This document shows positions 17,811 to 26,556 of a stretch of DNA of 64,000 bases, piece after piece; within the stretch, counting starts at the first letter, position 1, and every line of letters begins with the position of its first letter. This DNA comes from Cellulophaga baltica (lineage in GTDB: Bacteria > Bacteroidota > Bacteroidia > Flavobacteriales > Flavobacteriaceae): assembly GCF_900102165.1 (NCBI RefSeq), contig NZ_FNBD01000004.1:332983-396982 (forward strand), written 5' to 3'. A model generated the notes under the pieces. The model did not search any database. It was given only the letters and a program-made list of their open reading frames with translations, and was not told where the DNA came from. The translations under genes and the position numbers were made by a program.

Positions 17811-18950
17811 ATGAAAACACCAATGATTAAACTAGTAGCACTCGCAGTACTCTTTACGATAGGTTCTTGTGATTCTGATGAGAAAACAGAAACACCGGGA
17901 CCGGAAGAACAAGAAAGTATAACTATTTCTGAAGTACAGTTTGTCAATGAATTTATACTTCCGGCAGCAACCGTTTTTGAGAATACTACAGTGGGCGGAC
18001 TATCAGGAATAGATTATGCTAACAATACGTGGTATCTGATTAGTGATGCTCCTAATGCGCCACATTTTTATACGGCCGCTATTGCTTTAAACCAAGATGG
18101 GATCTCTGCGGTAACCATTACGTCTGTAAACAATTTTAAAGATGCGACAGGTACCCCTTTAGAAACGGGAATTACAGATCCTGAAGCCATCCGCTTTGCA
18201 GATGGAAACGTACTATGGACGAGTGAAGGGAATATGAACAACCTTATTGATCCTTCGGTACGTATTGCAGCCTTAGATGGTACAATACGTCATGAAATTA
18301 CCTTACCAGAACGCTACAAAGCAACGGAATCATCAGCATTTGGACCACGCCATAATGGTGTTTTTGAAGGTCTGAGCCTTAGTTATGATGGCAACGGGTA
18401 TTGGGTTTCAATGGAACTTCCTTTGAAACAAGACGGGGAAGAACCTACCTTGAAAGATACGGAGGCGCCAGTGCGTATAGCTTATATTGACAAGGCTACC
18501 AATACTTTTGGAAAAGAGATTGCCTATGAGTTAGATGCTGTTGCGCGCCCTGCTTTGCTAGGCACTACTTTTGAACTCAATGGAGTGGTGGAAATCTTAT
18601 CCTATGACGAAAATAAGTTTTTAGTAGTAGAACGTTCTTTTTCTACAGGCTATGCAGATGGTGGAAATACTGTTAAAATTTATAAAGTTGATGCTACAAA
18701 TGCAACGGATGTGAGTACGCTAGAAACGTTAAAAGGAGCTACCTATACCAAAGCAACGAAAACGCTTTTGTTTGATTTTGAAACCGTGCGTGACCAACTA
18801 ACCGAAAATATGGTAGATAATATAGAGGGCATAACTTTTGGCCCTACTTTAGAAAATGGGAATCGTTCTTTAGTTCTGGTGGCGGATAATAATTTTAGTG
18901 CCTTTATTCCTCAACTAAATCAGTTTATCTTATTGGAAATTCTCAACTAA
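17811..18950 (+). CDS. Phytase-like / esterase-like lipoprotein, 379 aa
   Basis: Lipoprotein with Cys at residue 20 ('IGSC') followed by an acidic linker. The mature region matches the 'esterase-like activity of phytase' type (PF13449): 'VGGLSGIDYANNTWYLISD' at about 62-80 is the typical opening, with 'GITDPEAIRF' and 'FEGLSLSYDG' as inner blade motifs and 'NIEGITFGP' near the end. The fold is a beta-propeller. Related proteins are exported phosphatase/esterase-type enzymes, but activity is rarely proven. It is monocistronic, bounded downstream by a strong hairpin. Confidence 0.82.
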   Translation: MKTPMIKLVALAVLFTIGSCDSDEKTETPGPEEQESITISEVQFVNEFILPAATVFENTTVGGLSGIDYANNTWYLISDAPNAPHFYTAAIALNQDGISAVTITSVNNFKDATGTPLETGITDPEAIRFADGNVLWTSEGNMNNLIDPSVRIAALDGTIRHEITLPERYKATESSAFGPRHNGVFEGLSLSYDGNGYWVSMELPLKQDGEEPTLKDTEAPVRIAYIDKATNTFGKEIAYELDAVARPALLGTTFELNGVVEILSYDENKFLVVERSFSTGYADGGNTVKIYKVDATNATDVSTLETLKGATYTKATKTLLFDFETVRDQLTENMVDNIEGITFGPTLENGNRSLVLVADNNFSAFIPQLNQFILLEILN

Positions 18951-18971
18951 ACTCCTTTCCGGGCACCTTTA

Positions 18972-19013
18972 AAAAATCTCCTCTTTAAGCATGCGCTTAA
19001 AGAGGAGATTTTT
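18972..19013. terminator. Strong bidirectional terminator
   Basis: Perfect 19-bp inverted repeat with a 4-base loop (arms 18972-18990 and 18995-19013; core CTCCTCTTTAAGC), with A and T tracts within the arms. It lies between the convergent phytase-like lipoprotein and AraC genes and serves both. Confidence 0.9.
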
Positions 19014-19059
19014 GCTTTAATCCCAGCATCACCCGGCTAACCATGTATAAAATGTAAAC

Positions 19060-19902
19060 TTAGCTATACAAGGTATTGTCATGCGCTATCACATGCTCTT
19101 TTACCTTAAGTTGAAATTCTTGTGGTGTTTGTCCTGCATGTTGTTTAAAAAAGCGACTGAAGTACGAATGATCTTTGAAGTCTAAATTATAGGCTATTTC
19201 TTTAATTGTATTTTCACTGTGTATGATTTGACGTTTTGCTTCCAAGATTAACCGATCATGAATTAATTGCACGCCTGTTTTGTCTAATTTTTCTTTTAAA
19301 ATCTGATTGAGGCGTTTAGCACTAATGCCTAATTGTGCTGCATAAAATTTAGCAGTGCGTTCCTCTTTATAATTATTCTCTAACAACAACATAAATTCAT
19401 AAACACGCTTTTCATTAATGTCTTGTAAGGTAAAATGCTGCTCTTTTAAATGTATCAGCTTTAATAAGAATACTTTTAATAAGGCTTTGATCATGACCAA
19501 GTTCACCGTTGGTTTGTTATAATCTTCTTCTAAAAGCTGTAATACAGCAACCAAACCTTTAGAAGTTTCTTCATTGACTTGTAAACATGAAAACTCGCCT
19601 TGTATGTTAAACATTCTAAAAACATCCATCAGAAATTCCTTTAAATCGCCTTCCAATAATTCTTGTTTAAAAGAAATCAAAACGCCATTTTTTCCAGCCT
19701 TGTTTAATTGATGCACACGGTAAGGTGGAATCAAATAAATCCAATCGCCCTTTAAGGTTTGAAAATCATGTTGTGGCACATGGAGCGCATCTTCGTTCCG
19801 TAACCATACAATCTCAAAGAAATCTCTGCGGGCAGGATCATTTAAATAGGCAGGAGGACAGTTTCCTAAATCTCGAATATATAATACTTTATCACTAAGC
19901 AT
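19060..19902 (-). CDS. AraC-family transcriptional regulator, 280 aa
   Basis: DNA-binding regulator with an N-terminal cupin-type sensor (about 1-130, including 'DWIYLIPPYRVHQLNKAGKNG' as landmark) and a C-terminal double helix-turn-helix (about 175-275). The latter has 'YAAQLGISAKRLNQILKEK' as the first HTH and 'IKEIAYNLDFKDHSYFSRFFKQHAGQTPQEF' as the conserved second motif. It is divergent from hxlB-hxlA with 227 bp between starts, so it most likely controls that RuMP pair. An inducer linked to formaldehyde or methylated sugars is inferred only from the context. Confidence 0.88.
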   Translation of the reverse strand: MLSDKVLYIRDLGNCPPAYLNDPARRDFFEIVWLRNEDALHVPQHDFQTLKGDWIYLIPPYRVHQLNKAGKNGVLISFKQELLEGDLKEFLMDVFRMFNIQGEFSCLQVNEETSKGLVAVLQLLEEDYNKPTVNLVMIKALLKVFLLKLIHLKEQHFTLQDINEKRVYEFMLLLENNYKEERTAKFYAAQLGISAKRLNQILKEKLDKTGVQLIHDRLILEAKRQIIHSENTIKEIAYNLDFKDHSYFSRFFKQHAGQTPQEFQLKVKEHVIAHDNTLYS

Positions 19903-20047
19903 AGTATGTGTGTTTGCGGCATTTTATAGTATTTTACTATCTGCCTATTATCGCCCTAAAAAAATAGGGTTTCCAAAATGTACCACAAAAATAGCGAATA
20001 TCACCATTGTTTTTTATCATTAGGGCAAATAGTACCAGACAACTATC

Positions 20048-20064
20048 AAATAGTATAACTATTT
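20048..20064. promoter_or_regulatory. Inverted repeat, candidate AraC-family operator
   Basis: AAATAGT-ATA-ACTATTT is a perfect 7-bp inverted repeat in the araC/hxlB intergenic region. It covers the place where the -33 element of the hxl promoter (-7 box at 20081) should lie. That fits activator binding at a promoter with no TTG of its own. The function is inference. Confidence 0.45.
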
Positions 20065-20080
20065 AGCTTAAAAGCGGCAA

Positions 20081-20088
20081 TAACTTTG
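20081..20088 (+). promoter_or_regulatory. Putative -7 box for hxlBA
   Basis: TAACTTTG matches the Bacteroidetes -7 consensus TAnnTTTG, 42 bp before the hxlB start. No TTG is present 19-20 bp upstream; the inverted repeat at 20048-20064 occupies that place, which suggests an activator-dependent promoter. Confidence 0.5.
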
Positions 20089-20129
20089 TACTCGAAAGTA
20101 CAGAGCAATCAATTAAAGTATTAAGCGCA

Positions 20130-20714
20130 ATGAAAAGCATACTCCATAATAAAGAGACCCAATTAGTAGAAAGTGCTATGAACACCATTATTGATGAGCA
20201 TATAAAACTGATACATCTGATAAAGTATGAAGAAATAGCAGGGCTAATTCCTACGATTACCGATGCCAAACATATTTTTATTATGGGCGCTGGTAGAACG
20301 GGACTAATGATGAAAGCTGCTGCGATGCGATTAATGCATTTAGGGTATGAGGTTCATGTGGTCGGGGAGACTACTGCACCGGCAATTATGGAAGGTGATG
20401 TCTTCATCGCAGGCTCTGGTTCTGGAACTACGAGTGGGATAGTTAGCGCGGCAGAAACGGCAAAGAAAGTAGGGGCAGAAGTACTTTGTTTTACAACCAA
20501 TCCCGCATCTGCATTGGCACAGCTAGCAAAGCATACGGTAACCATTCCCGCAGCACAGAAGCAAGAGAGAGATACGGCAGTATCCAAACAATATGCGGGT
20601 AGCCTCTTTGAGCAATCTTTATTATTAGTTTTTGATGCGCTGATACAAACGCTCTGGGAATTAGACGGCAGTACTGCTTCCGAATTATGGAAGCGTCATG
20701 CTAATATGGAATAA
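20130..20714 (+). CDS. hxlB: 6-phospho-3-hexuloisomerase
   Basis: Second enzyme of the ribulose monophosphate (RuMP) route: isomerises 3-hexulose-6-phosphate to fructose-6-phosphate. It is a single SIS-domain protein of 194 residues, the family's usual size. The sugar-phosphate loop 'MGAGRTGLM' (about 52-60), 'GSGSGTTSG' (about 95-103) and the C-terminal 'FEQSLLLVFDAL' helix are conserved. The hxlA gene follows after 47 bp, so the pair is co-transcribed. Together they fix formaldehyde onto ribulose-5-phosphate in the cytoplasm. In a heterotrophic flavobacterium this is more likely detoxification, or use of formaldehyde from methylated compounds, than methylotrophy. Confidence 0.92.
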   Translation: MKSILHNKETQLVESAMNTIIDEHIKLIHLIKYEEIAGLIPTITDAKHIFIMGAGRTGLMMKAAAMRLMHLGYEVHVVGETTAPAIMEGDVFIAGSGSGTTSGIVSAAETAKKVGAEVLCFTTNPASALAQLAKHTVTIPAAQKQERDTAVSKQYAGSLFEQSLLLVFDALIQTLWELDGSTASELWKRHANME

Positions 20715-20761
20715 TACGAAGCATACACATAGAATTTAAGAATAGTTAAAAAAAGAAGAAA

Positions 20762-21391
20762 ATGGCAAAATTACAAGTAGCAATAGATTTATTAGATATA
20801 GACGAAGCAATAGCTTTAGCAACTAAAGTAGCTCCGTACATAGATATCATAGAATTAGGAACTCCGCTTATTAAGAGCGAGGGACTAGCGGGAATTAGAA
20901 AGATGAAAGATGCTTTTCCTGATAAAATGGTGTTAGCAGATTTTAAAACGGCCGATGCCGGAGAATTAGAAGCAAATATGGCTTTTGGTGCAGGAGCGGA
21001 CTACATTACTGTTTTAGGGGCTACAGGAGATTCTACCATTGCGGGAGCAGTAAAAGCAGCTAAGGAACATGGTAAAGGAGTTGTAGTAGATACTATCGGG
21101 GTAAAAGACAGAGTAAAACGTGCAAAAGAAGCTATCGCTTTAGGAGCAGAGTTTGTAGAATTACATGCAGGTTTAGATGAGCAGGCAGAAGATGGATACT
21201 CTATACAAGTACTGATAGACGAAGCAGCAAGAGCAGGAGTAGCTGTTTCTATAGCGGGTGGTGTTAATTTAAAAAGCATTACTGCAGTTAAAAACTCTGG
21301 AGTTATAGTTGCTGTTGCGGGTGCCGCAATTTATGGTGCGGAAGATCCAGCAAAAGCAGCTCAAGAGTTACAGGCGTTAGCAATGGCTTAA
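20762..21391 (+). CDS. hxlA: 3-hexulose-6-phosphate synthase
   Basis: First RuMP enzyme: aldol addition of formaldehyde to ribulose-5-phosphate. It is a TIM-barrel of the orotidine-monophosphate-decarboxylase suprafamily, 209 residues. The metal/catalytic motif D60-x-K62-x2-D65 ('ADFKTADAG') is intact. 'VDTIGVKDRVKRAKEA' and the phosphate-binding 'SIAGGVNLKSI' and 'VAVAGAAIYGAEDP' are in place. The very similar 3-keto-L-gulonate-6-phosphate decarboxylase is the main alternative, but adjacency to hxlB makes HPS by far the better call. The operon ends at a hairpin 36 bp downstream. Confidence 0.93.
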   Translation: MAKLQVAIDLLDIDEAIALATKVAPYIDIIELGTPLIKSEGLAGIRKMKDAFPDKMVLADFKTADAGELEANMAFGAGADYITVLGATGDSTIAGAVKAAKEHGKGVVVDTIGVKDRVKRAKEAIALGAEFVELHAGLDEQAEDGYSIQVLIDEAARAGVAVSIAGGVNLKSITAVKNSGVIVAVAGAAIYGAEDPAKAAQELQALAMA

Positions 21392-21427
21392 TCGTTTTGT
21401 AAATTGAATAAGCAGTTTTTATAAGTA

Positions 21428-21458
21428 CAAATCCCCATTACGGCATTATGGGGATTTG
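21428..21458 (+). terminator. Terminator after hxlA
   Basis: Perfect 11-bp inverted repeat CAAATCCCCAT/ATGGGGATTTG with a 9-base loop. The T-tract is weak (TTATTTGG), so termination may be incomplete. Confidence 0.65.
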
Positions 21459-21627
21459 TTATTTGGTATAGGTTGCTAATGGTTGCTAAGGGTACAAATA
21501 GGGTAGTAGGTAGCGGGTACAAAAAAGGTTCAAGAGTATTTGTAGTATTTTAATTACGGATTGCGATGACATTGGTCCGCATTTATCAATAATTTTGGAT
21601 ATCTTAGGTATTAAAAACCAAATTGTT

Positions 21628-22005
21628 ATGACCGTATTAGATTATGTAATTATTGCCTTAAAACTTATTGTTTCTTTAAGCATCTTAAATGTGTGGTTGC
21701 TGCAACCTCAAAAAGCTACAAAATGGCGTGGCGGCGCTGCTACGACAATCAAAGAAGAGTTTAAAGCGTATGGCTTATCAGAAACAGTCTGTTACGTGAT
21801 TGGCTTTTTAAAAATAACTTTGGCGCTGATTCTTTTAGCCTCTATAAAATTTGAAAGCTTAAGTTTAATTGGGAGTCTAGGATTAGCCCTTTTATTATTG
21901 GGGTCTATCGTGATGCACTTTAAAATAAAAGATCCACTATATAAATCATTTCCAGCCTTCTTATTTGTGGTGATGAATTTAGGTATTGCCTATTTCTTTC
22001 TTTAA
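21628..22005 (+). CDS. DoxX-like membrane protein, 125 aa
   Basis: Small integral membrane protein with four hydrophobic helices and the pattern of DoxX/DoxX-like proteins ('RGGAATTIKEEFKAYGLSE' loop between helix one and two, as landmark). ATG at 21628 is chosen; an upstream TTG at 21595 would only add unlike residues. The family's role is poorly defined (quinone-related or stress-linked in some cases). It converges, with 4 bp of overlap, on another DoxX-like gene of similar size, so the two may be an inverted pair of distant paralogues. Confidence 0.7.
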   Translation: MTVLDYVIIALKLIVSLSILNVWLLQPQKATKWRGGAATTIKEEFKAYGLSETVCYVIGFLKITLALILLASIKFESLSLIGSLGLALLLLGSIVMHFKIKDPLYKSFPAFLFVVMNLGIAYFFL

Positions 22006-22352
22006 AAATACAGTGTATACGTCTTAAATGCGATAATACTATTAAGCACGGCAAAGAAGAAAGACGGAGAAGATTGTAAAAAATTATCTTTGATTTTTAA
22101 ACGAACGATAAATCCTGCTAACATTAAAAGACTTAACCCTATAGCCGCTATAAAAAGCACTATGGGTTGAAGGTATAATCCTAAAACTAGACCTATAGCA
22201 CCAAGTAATTGCAGGTATCCTGTGGTGCGTCTAAAGCGGACTAAATTATACCGCACAAACTCTTTGATTATAAAATCGGAGTAGAAGCAACTGAATCCGA
22301 AATATAGAAAAGCCAGACTAGAAAACCAGATTAAGAGAGGCAATAGATTCAC
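22002..22352 (-). CDS. DoxX-like membrane protein, 116 aa
   Basis: Four-helix membrane protein of the DoxX-like type: helix one with 'FLYFGFSCFYSDFIIKEF', then 'RRTTGYLQLLGAIGLVLGLYL' and 'RLKIKDNFLQSSPSFFFAVLN' (positions 40-60 and 88-108). The final loop resembles 'KIKDPLYKSFPAFLFVVMN' of the neighbouring plus-strand gene, which supports common descent. The 3' ends of the two genes overlap by 4 bp. Function unknown. Confidence 0.65.
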   Translation of the reverse strand: MNLLPLLIWFSSLAFLYFGFSCFYSDFIIKEFVRYNLVRFRRTTGYLQLLGAIGLVLGLYLQPIVLFIAAIGLSLLMLAGFIVRLKIKDNFLQSSPSFFFAVLNSIIAFKTYTLYF

Positions 22353-22421
22353 AACGTTTTTAGCTAAAGTTAATGATATTTAAAAGATATAAGCTTAGTA
22401 GTTTACTTGAAATTTATAAAA

Positions 22422-22455
22422 CAAAAAAACCGACCTGTAAAGGTCGGTTTTTTTG
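22422..22455 (-). terminator. Terminator of rpoD
   Basis: Hairpin AAACCGACCT-GTAA-AGGTCGGTTT flanked by A and T tracts, located just past the rpoD stop codon in the leftward direction. Confidence 0.85.
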
Positions 22456-22474
22456 TTATGTACATATGTGTTTT

Positions 22475-23335
22475 CTATAAGTACGCCTTTAGCACTTCCT
22501 TTTGCGATTTTCTGCGCAATAGTCTAATTGCTTTTTCTCTAATTTGTCTTACACGTTCTCTTGTAATTTCAAATACTTCACCAATTTCGGTTAAACTCAT
22601 TGGTGCTTTTACACCAATACCATAATACAAACGTATAATTTCACTTTCTCTACTCGGCAGAGTGTTTAATAAATCTCCGATATCAGAAGTAAGTGATTCC
22701 TCCATCAATTGTGAATCAGGACTATTGGCTTCTTTAGACTGTACTACATTATATAAGTTAGAATCTTCACCTTCTTTGAAAGGAGCATCCATAGAAAGGT
22801 GCTTTCCAGAGTTTTTCATCGCCACTTTTACTTGTGCCGTACTCATGTCTAATTCTCTTGCAATTTCAATAGCACTTGGTGGTCTTTGGTAGCTTTGCTC
22901 TAAATAAGAAAAGACTTTATTTATTTTACTAATCTCCCCAATCTTATTCAAGGGTAAACGTACCATTCTAGATTGTTCTGATATCGCTTGTAAAATTGCT
23001 TGTCTGATCCACCAAACAGCATACGAGATAAATTTAAATCCTCTAGTTTCATCAAAACGCTTGGCTGCTTTAACCAGACCAACATTTCCTTCATTAATTA
23101 AATCTGAGAGACGCAATCCGCTTCCTTGATATTGTTTCGCTACCGAAACTACAAAACGCAAGTTGGCGTTTACTAAAGTGTTTAATGCAACTTGATCTCC
23201 TTCACGAATTCTTTTTGTCATTTCTACTTCCTCATCAACAGTAATCATATCTAATTTTGATATTTCTTGAAAATACTTTTCTAATGATTTCGTATCTCTG
23301 TTTGTAATTTGTTTAGTGATCTTTAGTTGCCTCAT
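22475..23335 (-). CDS. rpoD: RNA polymerase primary sigma factor
   Basis: Housekeeping sigma-70 of the short Bacteroidetes type (286 residues; the proteobacterial region 1.1 and non-conserved insert are absent). Region 1.2 lies at about 14-45 and region 2 at about 50-120, with '-10' recognition segment 'RGFKFISYAVWWIRQAILQAI' as landmark. Region 3 'LPLNKIGEISKINKV' starts near 127, and region 4 at about 220-280 has the HTH 'SLTEIGEVFEITRERVRQIREKAIRLLR'. This sigma recognises TTG-N19-TAnnTTTG promoters, two of which I find at 53605 and 53991. Single gene with its own terminator. Confidence 0.95.
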   Translation of the reverse strand: MRQLKITKQITNRDTKSLEKYFQEISKLDMITVDEEVEMTKRIREGDQVALNTLVNANLRFVVSVAKQYQGSGLRLSDLINEGNVGLVKAAKRFDETRGFKFISYAVWWIRQAILQAISEQSRMVRLPLNKIGEISKINKVFSYLEQSYQRPPSAIEIARELDMSTAQVKVAMKNSGKHLSMDAPFKEGEDSNLYNVVQSKEANSPDSQLMEESLTSDIGDLLNTLPSRESEIIRLYYGIGVKAPMSLTEIGEVFEITRERVRQIREKAIRLLRRKSQKEVLKAYL

Positions 23336-23612
23336 ATATATGTTTTAGTTACTATTTCTTTTCCTTATTATACACTTTTTTCTACGTTATTCCTAATAAA
23401 ATGACATATATTATCAAAAAAAGCCTAAAAAAGAGCCTATTTCGTCCAAAAACGGTGTTTTTTCGTCATTTTAGAAGAAATTATAGCTTTGAAAAGCTTA
23501 AATAAGCGTTCTTAAGTAGGTATTTATACTTAAAAAACAGACGAAATAGTAGAGGTAGCTCACTCTAGGATAAGCAGAAAACAGAAGCGAAATAGGTATA
23601 GAACTAGACCTA

Positions 23613-23657
23613 TTAAAAAATGCCTTTCTAAAGCGGACTTCAAAAAGGCATTTTTTA
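23613..23657 (-). terminator. Terminator of the beta-helix lipoprotein gene
   Basis: Arms TGCCTTT (23621-23627) and AAAGGCA (23644-23650) with A tract left and T tract right, just beyond the stop codon of the leftward gene at 23675. Confidence 0.75.
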
Positions 23658-23674
23658 GGGTGGAACATTAACGT

Positions 23675-25051
23675 TTACCAACCGTCTAGCACACATTGCA
23701 TGGTATAGGGTTCATTTTCTGATAAAGGCAAATCTTGTAATTCATCTTCTAAGTAATTGCCACTAGCCATACCGGTTGCATTTTTAAATCGGTAAGACCA
23801 GCAATATCTTAGGTTGGTATGTTCTTGAGAATAGGTAACTAGATTATCTTCTAAGATTAAGTTGTCAAAATCAGAAAACGCAACAAAATATCCTAAGAAT
23901 TTATTTCTGCGAACATCAGCATCGGCACTTTTATACATATACATACCGCAATTGTTCATGACATTATCATGTACATAAGTAGCGCGGCTATGGCCTTTGT
24001 CGCCACCGCCAGAGTATTGTATATAACCTAATCTGCCATTTACAGAACCACTAAGCATGGTAATGGTATTTCTTGCAATGATGTTGTGGGTTTTATGCCA
24101 AGACACAAGCGGGCCGTCTATATAGGTACTGCCTTCTCCTTGCTCTAAAATATTGTCTAGAATGTATACATTTTTACCACTGGTATTTACAATATCGCCA
24201 CCAGCATTATGGTGAAAATAATTATTTTGGATCAGAATATCCTCATCTACACGACCAGCACCTTCTATATCTATTCCAAACTGCGGACTCGTACCATTCA
24301 TATGGTGTATTTCATTATCAGTAATGGTTATGCGGGTGCCGCCCACTACAGAAATTCCCTGTCTGCGGTTGTTGTAAATGGTATTGTTGGTAAAAGTAAC
24401 ATCCGTAGCTTCTAAGACAAGTGAACCATCACCAGTGGTATTTCTAATAATCATATTGTCAATAAGGACAACGTTACTATCGTTCCAAACACAAATTCCA
24501 TGGCCTTCATCATGTGCTACCTTATTATCACTCTCGCGAGGTGTAAATACATGGGTATCTCTATCGCCTTGGATAATACCATCTCTAACAATAATATTAT
24601 CGCCATCTAAGCTAAGTACGCAATAGTTCCATTTGTCATTGGTATCTATTTCTAAGATTGCACCTTCACTAAATACAAACTCTGTATTCTCGTGTATTTC
24701 TATTCCGCCTTGGTAGATTTCATTTACGTCTTCGCCTACTAAAAATGTTCCGGCAGGCAAAATAACGGTCGTATATGCTTTTTCATGTGCATAGTCTATG
24801 GCTGCCTGTAAATTGGTGGTGGTGGTGGCAGCATCCGTACCATTGGTAGGAATGTTCCATTCCTCGGCATCTATGGTATAGGCTTCAGTAATACTCATTG
24901 CAGGGAGTACAGAGCTAAAATTAAGTTCTGGTAAGCCAGCGTCATCTAATTTTTCTGTAGTTACAGTTTCCAGTACGTTGAGCTCGTCTTGCTTACAGGA
25001 GTTTAAAGCCAATAGCGAAACAAGAAATAAGGTATAATGGGTCTTTTTCAT
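23675..25051 (-). CDS. Right-handed parallel beta-helix lipoprotein, 458 aa
   Basis: Exported lipoprotein: Cys at residue 19 ('ALNSC'). The mature protein starts with a propeptide-like segment, then 'TTNLQAAIDYAHEKAYTTVILPAGTF', a typical opening of pectate-lyase/polygalacturonase-type beta-helices. Many successive coils follow (about 90-430) rich in 'N-x-I' ladders such as 'DVTFTNNTIYNNRRQGISVVGG' (landmark). Such folds include polysaccharide lyases and hydrolases, but also adhesin-like proteins. I see no clear catalytic set that would identify the glycan. Single gene, so not part of a visible polysaccharide locus. Confidence 0.8.
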   Translation of the reverse strand: MKKTHYTLFLVSLLALNSCKQDELNVLETVTTEKLDDAGLPELNFSSVLPAMSITEAYTIDAEEWNIPTNGTDAATTTTNLQAAIDYAHEKAYTTVILPAGTFLVGEDVNEIYQGGIEIHENTEFVFSEGAILEIDTNDKWNYCVLSLDGDNIIVRDGIIQGDRDTHVFTPRESDNKVAHDEGHGICVWNDSNVVLIDNMIIRNTTGDGSLVLEATDVTFTNNTIYNNRRQGISVVGGTRITITDNEIHHMNGTSPQFGIDIEGAGRVDEDILIQNNYFHHNAGGDIVNTSGKNVYILDNILEQGEGSTYIDGPLVSWHKTHNIIARNTITMLSGSVNGRLGYIQYSGGGDKGHSRATYVHDNVMNNCGMYMYKSADADVRRNKFLGYFVAFSDFDNLILEDNLVTYSQEHTNLRYCWSYRFKNATGMASGNYLEDELQDLPLSENEPYTMQCVLDGW

Positions 25052-25338
25052 ATTATTTTTTTAGAAAAAATTTAAGATGTAAACGGACAGCTACCCCAAC
25101 TTTTTGGACATAGCTCACCCATTAGATAGTAAACAGATTTTTTTATGAATTAGTATAGTATTATCACACTAGTGTCTTGTAGCGTAGTGGTAAATTCCTT
25201 TTTTTTTAATGTTACTCGCAATACGAAGGAGGAAAGCAAAGCGCCATACGACAATCTTTTTTCTTGACACTGTAGGAACCGCAGTGTTGTAATTTTTGTT
25301 TTTGGTAATTTTATTCTCAAGCAATTAAATTAAGTATT

Positions 25339-25539
25339 ATGATAATAGTAGAAGCCATTAAGCCAGGACCAAAACCAAACAAACCAGATGGAACTCCAGA
25401 TAGAAGAAGACGAGTTACTCCCTATAATAAACCAAATCACCGCATAGACATAAGCCGAATGATTAGTTTTGTAAGTGATATTTATGATGGATATGTAAAA
25501 ATCGTAAAATTATATAAAGGATATTTTTATCCTCTATAG
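25339..25539 (+). CDS. Possible small basic protein, 66 aa
   Basis: Short open frame with an ATG start and a Pro/Arg/Lys-rich N-terminal half ('KPGPKPNKPDGTPDRRRR'), then an ordinary soluble-looking tail. It sits in an otherwise empty stretch upstream of the Rrf2 gene and reads the same way. No family is recognised and no convincing promoter was seen, so it may be chance. Confidence 0.3.
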   Translation: MIIVEAIKPGPKPNKPDGTPDRRRRVTPYNKPNHRIDISRMISFVSDIYDGYVKIVKLYKGYFYPL

Positions 25540-25547
25540 AATTTATA

Positions 25548-25555
25548 TATCTTTG
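25548..25555 (+). promoter_or_regulatory. Putative -7 box of the NO-response operon
   Basis: TATCTTTG matches TAnnTTTG, 20 bp before the Rrf2 start. The position expected for the upstream element holds TTT (25526-25528) instead of TTG. The distance to the ATG implies a very short leader. Confidence 0.45.
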
Positions 25556-25574
25556 GCATCTAAATAGGGGAGTT

Positions 25575-26006
25575 ATGTTTTCGAAATCTTGTGAGTATGG
25601 ACTTAGGGCAGTACTTTTTATCGCACAACAGAGCGATAAGGGTGCCAAAGTGAGTATGACTACTATTTCGGAAGAAATAAACTCTCCGCAAGCATTTACT
25701 GCAAAAATATTACAGAAGCTTACGCGTACAGACATTGTAAAGGCGGTAAAAGGGCCACATGGTGGTTTTACCATAGAACCAGAAATGATGGATACCAAGC
25801 TTAGTGAAATTGTCACTATCCTTGATGGAGACAGCATTTATAAAGGCTGCGCTTTGGGATTAAAGCAGTGTGACGCCAATTCACCTTGTCCACTTCATTT
25901 TAAGTTCATCGAGATCCGTGATAACTTGCAAGAAATGTTAGAAACTACTTCGATTAAGTCGGTCGTGAATGATTTAAGTCTGGAAAGCATCATTCTTAAA
26001 CGTTAA
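25575..26006 (+). CDS. nsrR: Rrf2-family regulator, NsrR-like, 143 aa
   Basis: Iron-sulfur Rrf2 repressor. The N-terminal winged HTH (about 1-70) contains 'VSMTTISEEINSPQAFTAKILQKL', the family's DNA-reading helix region. Three Cys at 92, 99 and 105 lie where Rrf2 sensors bind their cluster (from memory, NsrR uses Cys 93, 99 and 105). Downstream in the same direction come a quinol NO reductase and a truncated haemoglobin, so an NO-sensing role is well supported by context. The close relative IscR is the alternative, but no isc/suf genes are nearby. Confidence 0.85.
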   Translation: MFSKSCEYGLRAVLFIAQQSDKGAKVSMTTISEEINSPQAFTAKILQKLTRTDIVKAVKGPHGGFTIEPEMMDTKLSEIVTILDGDSIYKGCALGLKQCDANSPCPLHFKFIEIRDNLQEMLETTSIKSVVNDLSLESIILKR

Positions 26007-26048
26007 AAATTTAAATTAATAAAGGATAAAAAGGTCTTTAAATCGCTT

Positions 26049-26495
26049 ATGAAAAAACAATCTACTAGTATCGCCATCACCTTTATATGGGTAGGGTTCA
26101 TAGGAGCCATCAGTTTTATGGAAGCCTGGCTAAAATTTAGAGCACCAGGTATAGATACCGCATTGGGTTTAGGCATTGGACAATTGGTATTTAATGCACT
26201 CAATAAAGTAGAGATCACCAGTGCTGTTTTAATAGTGCTCCTAAGTATTGCATCCAAAGAAAAAAAACCTATACAAGTACAAGGATTATTCTATGTAGCA
26301 GTAGCCATTTTGGTCATGCAAAGTGTGTGGTTATTGCCCGCTTTAGATACGAGAGCCAATTTAATACGGGAAGGCGTAGTGCTAGGGAAAAGCAAGTTAC
26401 ATCTATGGTACGTGCTCGTAGAGATCGTAAAAATAACCTGTCTTATTTTATTTGGATTTAGGAGCTTTAAACATTTAAATACAAACAATCAATAG
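26049..26495 (+). CDS. Hypothetical membrane protein of the NO-response operon, 148 aa
   Basis: Four hydrophobic helices (about 8-26, 55-69, 78-96, 115-134) with charged loops; no signal peptide. Conserved-looking polar residues within the helices ('FIGAISFMEAWLKFRAPG' near the start) recall small membrane proteins often found next to denitrification and Rrf2 genes in Bacteroidetes, but I cannot name the family. It is 42 bp after the Rrf2 gene and 61 bp before the cupin gene. A link to respiration under nitrosative stress is inferred from location. Confidence 0.7.
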   Translation: MKKQSTSIAITFIWVGFIGAISFMEAWLKFRAPGIDTALGLGIGQLVFNALNKVEITSAVLIVLLSIASKEKKPIQVQGLFYVAVAILVMQSVWLLPALDTRANLIREGVVLGKSKLHLWYVLVEIVKITCLILFGFRSFKHLNTNNQ

Positions 26496-26556
26496 GAATT
26501 TGTAAGTACTTGTAATTAAGAATATTAAAATTAAAACAACAACAAATATATATACT

